NCBI RefSeq assembly: GCF_007290395.2 | Contig: NZ_CP041656.2 | Coordinates: forward strand, 558,001-622,000 | Direction of reading: 5' to 3' | Length of the DNA stretch: 64,000 nucleotides | From: Bradyrhizobium cosmicum | GTDB lineage: Bacteria > Pseudomonadota > Alphaproteobacteria > Rhizobiales > Xanthobacteraceae | Shown: in pieces, positions 57,516-64,000 of the stretch | How positions within the stretch are numbered: position 1 is the first letter of the stretch | Layout: each line of letters starts with the position of its first letter | Translations under genes and position numbers: made by a program | The notes under the pieces: model-generated | What the model was told of the DNA's origin: nothing | What the model saw: only the letters and a program-made list of their open reading frames with translations | Databases searched by the model: none

Positions 57516-58757
57516 TTACGACCTGTAATCCCCGTTGATCGCGACATATTCCTTGGTGAGGTCGCAGGTCAGAACGCGGTCGCGGCCCTTGCCCAGGCCG
57601 AGCGAGACCTTGATCGCGATCTCCGGCGCCTTCATCGCTTCCGACACCTGCGCCTCGTCATAGGATGGGTCGCGCGCGCCGCTCTTGGCGACGCGGATGC
57701 CGTTGAACGAGATCGACAGCTTGTCGCGATCGGCCGGCTCGCCGGCCTTGCCGACCGCCATCACCACGCGGCCCCAATTGGCGTCCTCGCCGGCGATCGC
57801 GGTCTTCACCAGCGGGGAGTTGGCTATCGACATCGCGATCTTGCGCGCGGAGGCCTTGGTCTTGGCGCCTTCGACGGTGATCTCGACCAGCTTGCGCGCG
57901 CCTTCACCGTCGCGGGCGACCTGCTCGGAGAGGTTGGCGAGCACTTGGTTGAAGGCTTTGACGAAGGCTTTTAGCCTGGGATCGCTGGCGCGGCTGATCT
58001 TAGGTGCGCCGTGCTCGGCGGCGGCGCCTGTCGCGAAGGCCAGCAGCGTGTCCGAGGTCGAGGTGTCGCCGTCGATCGTCACCGCGTTGAATGTGTCCTC
58101 GACGCCGGCCTTGAGCAGCGCCTGCAGTGCGGCCGGCGCGATCGGCGCGTCGGTGAAGATGAAGGACAGCATCGTCGCCATGTCCGGGGCGATCATGCCG
58201 GCGCCCTTGGCCATGCCGTTGATGGTGACCTTGGCCTTGCCGAGCTTGACGGTCGCGGTCGCGACCTTGGGGAAGGTGTCGGTGGTCATGATCGCCTTGG
58301 CGGCGGCGAGATAATCGCCGGCCTCGGCGGTCTCGGCGAGACCGCCGAGCACGCCGTCGAACTTGGTCGCATCCAGCGGCTCGCCGATCACGCCGGTCGA
58401 GGCCAGGAAGATTTCGCTCTCGCTGCAGCCGACGGCCTTGGCCGCGATCTTCGCGGTCAGCGCGGTCGAGCTGCGGCCGGTCTTGCCGGTGAAGGCATTG
58501 GCGTTGCCGGAATTGACGACGAGGGCGCGCGCCTTGCCGCCCTTCAGCTTGGCGCGGCACCATTCCACCGGGGCGGACGGGCATTTCGACTTGGTGAAGA
58601 CGCCGGCGACCGCGGTGCCCTTGTCCATTATCGCCAGCAACACGTCGGTGCGGTTCTTGTAGCGGATGCCGGCCTCTGCCGTCGCAAGACGGACGCCCGC
58701 GATGGTGGGCAAATCGGGAACGTGTTTCGGAGCGAGCGGGGAGACGGAGGAGGACAT
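57516..58757 (-). CDS. argJ: glutamate N-acetyltransferase / amino-acid N-acetyltransferase ArgJ
   Basis: Bifunctional ArgJ of 413 aa, for the cyclic arginine pathway. Seen: the autocleavage site [15 protein letters not shown] with the nucleophile Thr195, and [11 protein letters not shown]. The precursor splits before Thr195 into alpha and beta chains. The start is the ATG at 58757; an upstream frame is not coding. It lies between the parvulin gene and mutT. Confidence 0.95.
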   Translation of the reverse strand: MSSSVSPLAPKHVPDLPTIAGVRLATAEAGIRYKNRTDVLLAIMDKGTAVAGVFTKSKCPSAPVEWCRAKLKGGKARALVVNSGNANAFTGKTGRSSTALTAKIAAKAVGCSESEIFLASTGVIGEPLDATKFDGVLGGLAETAEAGDYLAAAKAIMTTDTFPKVATATVKLGKAKVTINGMAKGAGMIAPDMATMLSFIFTDAPIAPAALQALLKAGVEDTFNAVTIDGDTSTSDTLLAFATGAAAEHGAPKISRASDPRLKAFVKAFNQVLANLSEQVARDGEGARKLVEITVEGAKTKASARKIAMSIANSPLVKTAIAGEDANWGRVVMAVGKAGEPADRDKLSISFNGIRVAKSGARDPSYDEAQVSEAMKAPEIAIKVSLGLGKGRDRVLTCDLTKEYVAINGDYRS

Positions 58758-58790
58758 CGTGTGGCGCCTTGATGAGGTCTGGATATGCAG

Positions 58791-58814
58791 ATGGCCGGGC
58801 ATTTGCCCGGCCAT
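58791..58814. terminator. perfect GC hairpin between parvulin and argJ
   Basis: ATGGCCGGGCA-TT-TGCCCGGCCAT is a perfect 11-bp-arm hairpin 45 bp after the parvulin stop and 33 bp before argJ. There is no T-run; it may attenuate read-through into argJ or be a piece of the GCCCGGC repeat family. Confidence 0.5.
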
Positions 58815-58859
58815 TGCGACGTTAGATACTATTGGCGTCCGCGAAGTGACAGCGAATTC

Positions 58860-59783
58860 TTACTTCTTCGCGGGCGGCGCCATCTTGCTGTCGGACGGCT
58901 TGGCGTCGGAAGGCTTGGCGGGGTCGGCCGGCTTGGCGTCCGCCGCCGGCTGGTCCGTGCGCTCGACCTTGGCTTCCGCGCGCAGCTTGGCGACGTAGTC
59001 GGCCTGGGCCTTGCGGGTGACGTACTGTTCGATCTGGGCCTTGACCTGCTCGAAGTCCGGCGCCTTGCGGCTGCGCTTTTCCTCGACCTTGATGATGTGC
59101 CAGCCGAACTGCGACTTCACGGGGTCGGAGATCTTGCCCGGCTCGAGCGCGAAGGCCACCGTCGAGAATTCCGGCACCATCTGCTCCTTGGTGAAGAAAC
59201 CGAGGTCGCCGCCGTCGGCGGAGCCCGGATCCTTGGACTTCTTCTTGGCGAGCTCGGCGAAATCGGCGCCCTTGTCGAGCTCGGCCTTCACCGCCTTGGC
59301 CTCGTCCTCGGTCTCGACCAGGATGTGGCGGGCGCGCACTTCCTGCTCGCCGGTGATCTGCTTGGAGGCCTCCTCATAGACCTTCTTCATGGCGTCGGGG
59401 GTGGTGGCGGCCTTGCCCTCCTGAGCCAGCAAATTGTCCATCAGCAGGCGGTTGCGGGCGAATGCCAGGCGCTTCTTGAACTCCTCGCTGTCGGCGACCT
59501 TCTTGTCCTCGGCGGCCTTGGACACGATCTTCATGTCGATCAGGAACGACAGGACGTTCTCGTCCTTGGTCGCCGGGTCCATCTGGGCGAGGCTCGGCCC
59601 GAGTTCCTCTTCGGCCATGGCGACGTCGCTCTTCTTGATTTCCGCGCCATTGACCTTCGCCAGGACCGGATCGTCGGCAGCCCGGCCGGGACCCGCGATC
59701 AGCGCCAGCGCAAGGCAGCCCACGAGGGCGGTGGCGAGGCCGAAGCGCAGGCCGGTTTTGGTTACCGGGAACGAGGTGGTCAT
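58860..59783 (-). CDS. periplasmic parvulin-type peptidyl-prolyl isomerase
   Basis: A 307-aa exported foldase: signal peptide (LATALVGCLALALIAGPGRA), a helical SurA/PrsA-like chaperone part (about 40-140), a PpiC domain (VRARHILVETEDEAKAVK, GGDLGFFTKEQMVPEF, SQFGWHIIKVEEKR), and a disordered C-tail of Pro/Ala/Lys/Asp repeats. It is divergent from secA. Secretion and folding genes thus share this region. Confidence 0.92.
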   Translation of the reverse strand: MTTSFPVTKTGLRFGLATALVGCLALALIAGPGRAADDPVLAKVNGAEIKKSDVAMAEEELGPSLAQMDPATKDENVLSFLIDMKIVSKAAEDKKVADSEEFKKRLAFARNRLLMDNLLAQEGKAATTPDAMKKVYEEASKQITGEQEVRARHILVETEDEAKAVKAELDKGADFAELAKKKSKDPGSADGGDLGFFTKEQMVPEFSTVAFALEPGKISDPVKSQFGWHIIKVEEKRSRKAPDFEQVKAQIEQYVTRKAQADYVAKLRAEAKVERTDQPAADAKPADPAKPSDAKPSDSKMAPPAKK

Positions 59784-60136
59784 GGAAAATCCTTTTGTTG
59801 AAGCAGGGGGCTGCTCGAAGCGGGCGGACACTCGCCCAATTCAGGGGGGCTTGGCAACGCGAAAAGTCTGTCAAAATGATGAATTAGCCGCAATGCGGCT
59901 GCCGTTGACAAGGCCCTGACCGGGCCATATCTCTGCCCGGTCGCGACCATGGCGATGGCGTTTATTTTGCTGCGTTTTTGGCCGTTGAACCCAGGCTTGC
60001 CCAATTCCCACCCATATGGCGGATGACCCCCGCAGTCCGGGCTCTGGCGCCATCAGGCGTCACGGTGAGTTGATAGGCAGGCGGGTGACAACTTCTTGGC
60101 TGCACCGCGGTTGAATCGCGAACACAGGAACAAGGC
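59784..60136. other. 353-bp divergent promoter region between the parvulin gene and secA
   Basis: No gene, RNA or repeat was recognised. It must hold the promoters for both directions. An AT-richer patch (TTTATTTTGCTGCGTTTTTG) lies near 59961. Confidence 0.5.
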
Positions 60137-62977
60137 ATGATCGGCGCGCTCGCCCGCAAGTTTTTCGGCTCCGCCAACGACCGGCGGGTGAAGGGATATC
60201 AGTCCCGCGTCAACGCGATCAACGCGCTGGAACCAGAGGTCTCGAAACTCTCGGACGAGGCGCTCAGGGCCCGAACCGCCGAGTTCAAGCAGCAGCTCGC
60301 CGAGGGCAAGACGCTCGACGACCTGCTGGTGCCCGCCTTCGCCACCGTGCGCGAGGCCGCCAAGCGCACGCTTGGCCAGCGCCATTTCGACGTCCAGCTG
60401 ATAGGCGGCATGGTGCTGCACGAGGGCGACATCGCCGAGATGAAGACCGGCGAAGGCAAGACGCTGGTCGCAACGCTCGCGGTCTACCTCAACGCGCTCG
60501 CCGGCAAGGGCATCCACGTCGTCACCGTCAACGACTACCTCGCCCGCCGCGACTCCGGCTGGATGGGCCAGATCTATGGCTTCCTCGGCCTGACCACCGG
60601 CGTGATCGTCCACGGCCTCGACGATGCCGAGCGCAAGGCGGCCTATGCCTGCGACATCACCTACGGCACCAACAACGAATACGGCTTCGACTATCTGCGC
60701 GACAACATGAAGTACCGGCTCGAGGACATGGTCCAGCGGCCGCACTTTTATGCCATCGTCGACGAAGTCGACTCCATCCTGATCGACGAAGCGCGTACGC
60801 CGCTGATCATCTCCGGCCCGCTCGACGACCGCTCGGATTTCTACAACACCATCGACTCGTTCCTGCCCAAGCTCGACAAGACCGACTACGACGTGGACGA
60901 GAAGCAGCGCACGGTGACGCTGACCGAAGCCGGCATGGAGAAGATCGAGGGGCTGCTGCGCGATGCCGGCCAGCTCAAGGGCGAGTCGCTCTACGACGTC
61001 GAGAACGTCTCCGTCGTGCACCACATCAACCAGGCCCTGCGCGCCCACACGCTGTTCACCCGCGACAAGGACTACATCGTCCGCGACGACGAGGTCGTGA
61101 TCATCGACGAGTTCACCGGCCGCATGATGGCCGGCCGGCGCTATTCGGAAGGCCTGCACCAGGCGCTGGAAGCCAAGGAGCACGTCCAGGTCCAGCCGGA
61201 AAACCAGACGCTGGCCTCGATTACCTTCCAGAACTACTTTCGCATGTACGAGAAGCTCGCCGGCATGACCGGCACGGCGCTGACCGAAGCCGACGAGCTG
61301 TTCGACATCTACAAGCTCGAAGTCGTGGAGATCCCGACCAACGTGCCGGTCGGCCGCCTGGACGAGGACGACGAGGTCTATCGCACCCAGAACGAGAAAT
61401 ACGCCGCGATCCTGGCCGAAATCGAGCGCGCCAATGCGCGGCTGCAGCCGGTGCTGGTCGGCACCGCCTCGATCGAAAAGTCGGAAGTGATTGCCGAGTA
61501 CCTCAAGAAGCACGGCTACCGGCAGATCGATTTCGGCAGCGAGAATTCGATGCAGAAGCTGTACGCCGCGGCGCGCGCCAACAAGCCGGCGAAGCTGTTC
61601 GCCGTGCTCAACGCGCGCTTCCACGAGCAGGAAGCCTACATCGTCGCCGAAGCCGGCGTTCCCGGTGCCATCACGATCGCGACCAACATGGCCGGCCGCG
61701 GCACCGACATCAAGCTCGGCGGCTCGCTCGAGATGCGCATTCAGCAGGAGACCGCAGGCATCACGGACGAGGCCGAGAAGGCCAAAAAGATCGAGCAGAT
61801 CAAGGCCGACATCGAGCATTTCCGTGAGATCGTGCTGAAGGCCGAGGAAGAAGTCGAGATCGAGCCGGCGAAGGGCAGCAAGCCCGCCAAGACCATCAAG
61901 AAGCCCGGCGGCCTCTACATCATGGGCTCCGAGCGCCACGAATCCCGCCGCATCGACAACCAACTCCGCGGCCGTTCCGGCCGTCAGGGCGATCCCGGCC
62001 GATCGAAGTTCTTCCTGTCGCTGGAAGACGATCTGATGCGGATCTTCGGCTCGGACCGTCTCGACAGCATGCTGCAGCGTCTCGGCCTGAAGGAAGGCGA
62101 GGCGATCATCCATCCCTGGATCAACAAGGCGCTGGAGAAGGCGCAGCAGAAGGTCGAGGCGCGCAACTTCGACATCCGCAAGAACCTGCTCAAGTTCGAC
62201 AACGTCCAGAACGACCAGCGCAAGGTGATCTTCGATCAGCGCGTCGACCTGATGAAGGACGAGAGCGTCGTCGAAACGGTCACCGACATGCGTCATGCCT
62301 TCATCGATGACCTGGTCGCCAAGCACGTGCCCGAGCATGCCTATGCCGAGCAGTGGGACGTCGCCGGCCTGAAGGACGAGCTGACGCGCGTGCTAGGCCT
62401 CGACCTGCCCGTCGACGAATGGGCCAAGGAAGAGGGCATCGCCGACGAGGAACTGCTGACCCGCATCGAGACCAAGGCCGACGAGCACATGGCGGCCAAG
62501 GTCGCGCAATGGGGTCCCGACGTGATGCGTTACGTCGAGAAGACCATTTTGCTCCAGACGCTGGACCATCTCTGGCGCGAGCATCTGGTCATGCTCGACC
62601 ATCTGCGTCAGGTCATCGGCCTGCGCGGCTACGGCCAGCGCGATCCCTTGCAGGAGTACAAGACCGAGGCTTTCAATCTCTTCCAGGAGATGAGCGCGCA
62701 TCTGCGCGAGGCCGTTACCGCGCAGCTGATGCGCGTCGAGATCGTCCCGCCGGAGCAGGAAGCGCCGGTGTTGCCGCCGATGGAAGCGCACAAGTTCGAC
62801 CCGAACACCGGCGAAGACGAAATGGCCGTCGCCAACGTCTCGCTCGCGCCGCAGGCCACCGACGCGGCGCTGCGCGATCCGAAGAACCCTGCCAGCTGGG
62901 GCAAGATCGGCCGCAACGAGGACTGTCCGTGCGGCAGCGGCAAGAAGTACAAACACTGCCACGGGCGGTATGCGTAG
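60137..62977 (+). CDS. secA: preprotein translocase subunit SecA
   Basis: SecA motor of 946 aa. Seen: Walker A GEGKT (105-109), the [19 protein letters not shown] motif II region, the preprotein-binding domain, [26 protein letters not shown] and the C-terminal zinc-binding [14 protein letters not shown] that binds SecB. Drives ATP-dependent export through SecYEG. It is divergent from the parvulin gene. Confidence 0.98.
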   Translation: MIGALARKFFGSANDRRVKGYQSRVNAINALEPEVSKLSDEALRARTAEFKQQLAEGKTLDDLLVPAFATVREAAKRTLGQRHFDVQLIGGMVLHEGDIAEMKTGEGKTLVATLAVYLNALAGKGIHVVTVNDYLARRDSGWMGQIYGFLGLTTGVIVHGLDDAERKAAYACDITYGTNNEYGFDYLRDNMKYRLEDMVQRPHFYAIVDEVDSILIDEARTPLIISGPLDDRSDFYNTIDSFLPKLDKTDYDVDEKQRTVTLTEAGMEKIEGLLRDAGQLKGESLYDVENVSVVHHINQALRAHTLFTRDKDYIVRDDEVVIIDEFTGRMMAGRRYSEGLHQALEAKEHVQVQPENQTLASITFQNYFRMYEKLAGMTGTALTEADELFDIYKLEVVEIPTNVPVGRLDEDDEVYRTQNEKYAAILAEIERANARLQPVLVGTASIEKSEVIAEYLKKHGYRQIDFGSENSMQKLYAAARANKPAKLFAVLNARFHEQEAYIVAEAGVPGAITIATNMAGRGTDIKLGGSLEMRIQQETAGITDEAEKAKKIEQIKADIEHFREIVLKAEEEVEIEPAKGSKPAKTIKKPGGLYIMGSERHESRRIDNQLRGRSGRQGDPGRSKFFLSLEDDLMRIFGSDRLDSMLQRLGLKEGEAIIHPWINKALEKAQQKVEARNFDIRKNLLKFDNVQNDQRKVIFDQRVDLMKDESVVETVTDMRHAFIDDLVAKHVPEHAYAEQWDVAGLKDELTRVLGLDLPVDEWAKEEGIADEELLTRIETKADEHMAAKVAQWGPDVMRYVEKTILLQTLDHLWREHLVMLDHLRQVIGLRGYGQRDPLQEYKTEAFNLFQEMSAHLREAVTAQLMRVEIVPPEQEAPVLPPMEAHKFDPNTGEDEMAVANVSLAPQATDAALRDPKNPASWGKIGRNEDCPCGSGKKYKHCHGRYA

Positions 62978-63255
62978 AGCGGCTTTTCGGCGTCGGTCGG
63001 GGCGACGGTTGCGCTGGGCCGACGTCATGGCGCCGCTGAATATGCCGGGAACTCCCTGCAACGATTGATGTTGTGATTGATAGCGTGCCAGGCGGGTGCT
63101 CCGCTTGCCTGTCTTGCTGCGGAAAGCAATGCAGTCGGTCGTTGCGGAATTAATTTCTCGTAACGGAATTTTGAGTCGGGCCAGCCATTCGCGACGCCTC
63201 CGCAGGATTTGAAGGCTAACCTGGTTGCGCGTGTTAATGGGCTTGAGACGGTTTC

Positions 63256-64000
63256 ATGACTTCCGCAGAGAATTCCACTCCGTCCAGGTCCGCGATCCTC
63301 GAGGCGCATGATCTCGAAAATGCCCCGGAGGATGTGGGGTTCGACGAGCTGACGTCGTTCACGGCGGCACTCTGTCAGACCCCGATATGTCTCGTCAGCA
63401 TCGTCGGCGACACGATGCAACATTTCATTGCGAAGCAAGGCCTCGACGTATCCGGGACACCGCGTGAAACGTCGTTCTGTGCGCACGCCATGTTGGGCGC
63501 CGGCCTGATGGTCGTGCCTGATGCCACCAAGGACCCAAGGTTCGCGGACAATCCCCTGGTGACCGGAGAGCCCATGATCAGGTTCTACGCCGGCACTCCG
63601 CTCGTGACCGATGACGGATTTCCGCTCGGTTCGCTCTGCGTAATCGATCGCGTCCCCAGAGCCGGCCTGACGCCATTGCAGGAGCAAGGCCTGCGCGTGA
63701 TGGCGGCTCAGGTCATGACCGCGATGGGATTTCGCAAGAAGACAAAGATTCAGCGGACCAACGAGGCCGTCGCAAAGCAGGCGCTGTCGGAGACAGAGCA
63801 GAAGTTTCGCATCCTTGCAGACACGATGCCGCAGATGGTGTGGTCGACGCTGCCCGATGGGCACCACGATTACTACAATGCGAGATGGTACGAATTCACG
63901 GGGGTTCCCGAGGGCTCCACCGACGGTGAGGGCTGGAATGGAATGTTCCACCCTGACGATCAGGACGGCGCCTGGGAGCGCTGGCGACACTCTCTGAGAA
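63256..64000 (+). CDS. GAF-PAS sensor protein, 3'-truncated by the window (probable sensor histidine kinase)
   Basis: The first 248 residues of a sensor protein. A GAF domain spans about 15-155 (ICLVSIVGDTMQHFIAKQGL, ETSFCAHAML, DPRFADNPLV, RFYAGTPLVTDDGFPLGSLC), followed by a helical linker and a PAS domain from about 175 (FRILADTMPQMVWSTLPDG, YYNARWYEFTG, HPDDQDGAWERWR). This layout is typical of HWE-type histidine kinases with blue-light or redox sensing, but the kinase part is outside the window. The start is the ATG at 63256. Confidence 0.85.
   Translation, partial: MTSAENSTPSRSAILEAHDLENAPEDVGFDELTSFTAALCQTPICLVSIVGDTMQHFIAKQGLDVSGTPRETSFCAHAMLGAGLMVVPDATKDPRFADNPLVTGEPMIRFYAGTPLVTDDGFPLGSLCVIDRVPRAGLTPLQEQGLRVMAAQVMTAMGFRKKTKIQRTNEAVAKQALSETEQKFRILADTMPQMVWSTLPDGHHDYYNARWYEFTGVPEGSTDGEGWNGMFHPDDQDGAWERWRHSLR

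Noticed and set aside
60053..62338. Open frame of 761 codons antisense to secA
   Set aside because: Shadow of secA produced by codon bias; Leu, Val and Asp periodicity without motifs.

Overview
The window looks like a chromosome segment of a Bradyrhizobium-type alphaproteobacterium (order Hyphomicrobiales). The pointers are the GC-rich codon use, a phaR/phaA/phaB polyhydroxybutyrate locus, an acdS/acdR ACC-deaminase pair, the order lysC-ptsP-prfA-prmC, a secA flanked by a parvulin/argJ/mutT cluster, and copies of short palindromic intergenic repeats that rhizobia of this group carry in number. The genus is an inference from gene content; no rRNA or tRNA gene was seen.

Positions 1 to about 18,200 form an accessory island that is visibly less GC-rich than the rest. 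It opens with five genes that match the F-G-H-I-J part of the Dpd system (7-deazapurine in DNA): dpdF, dpdG, dpdH and dpdI run as one tightly coupled minus-strand operon, and dpdJ converges on them from the left edge. These are the helicase/ATPase genes thought to act in restriction. The modification genes (dpdA and partners) are not in the window and would be expected to the left. Next come a 395-aa protein of unknown function, a short orphan ORF, a decayed IS66 element joined to a fragment of a second copy of the 395-aa gene, a lone DndB-like DGQHR-family protein, and a deletion scar joining remnants of an FAD monooxygenase and a LysR regulator.

From 18.3 to 36.9 kb is a metabolic region of small divergent units: HxlR with a SnoaL-like/SDR operon, LysR with an MFS exporter, an amidase with a histone-H1-like tail, a methionine pair (PLP-dependent sulfhydrylase then MetA) behind a leader that can fold into mutually exclusive hairpins, a polysaccharide deacetylase, the housekeeping RecQ, acdS/acdR with a clear dyad operator, a cysteine-synthase-like enzyme, an exported beta-rich protein, an esterase and a branched-chain aminotransferase.

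From 37 kb to the end the content is mostly core: PHB synthesis and its regulator, gloB, DUF4167, release factor 1 with its methyltransferase, the nitrogen PTS enzyme I, aspartokinase, ubiG, a NIPSNAP/comF/grxC/nitrilase/DUF1178 operon, the parvulin-argJ-mutT operon divergent from secA, and the beginning of a GAF/PAS sensor protein cut by the window edge.
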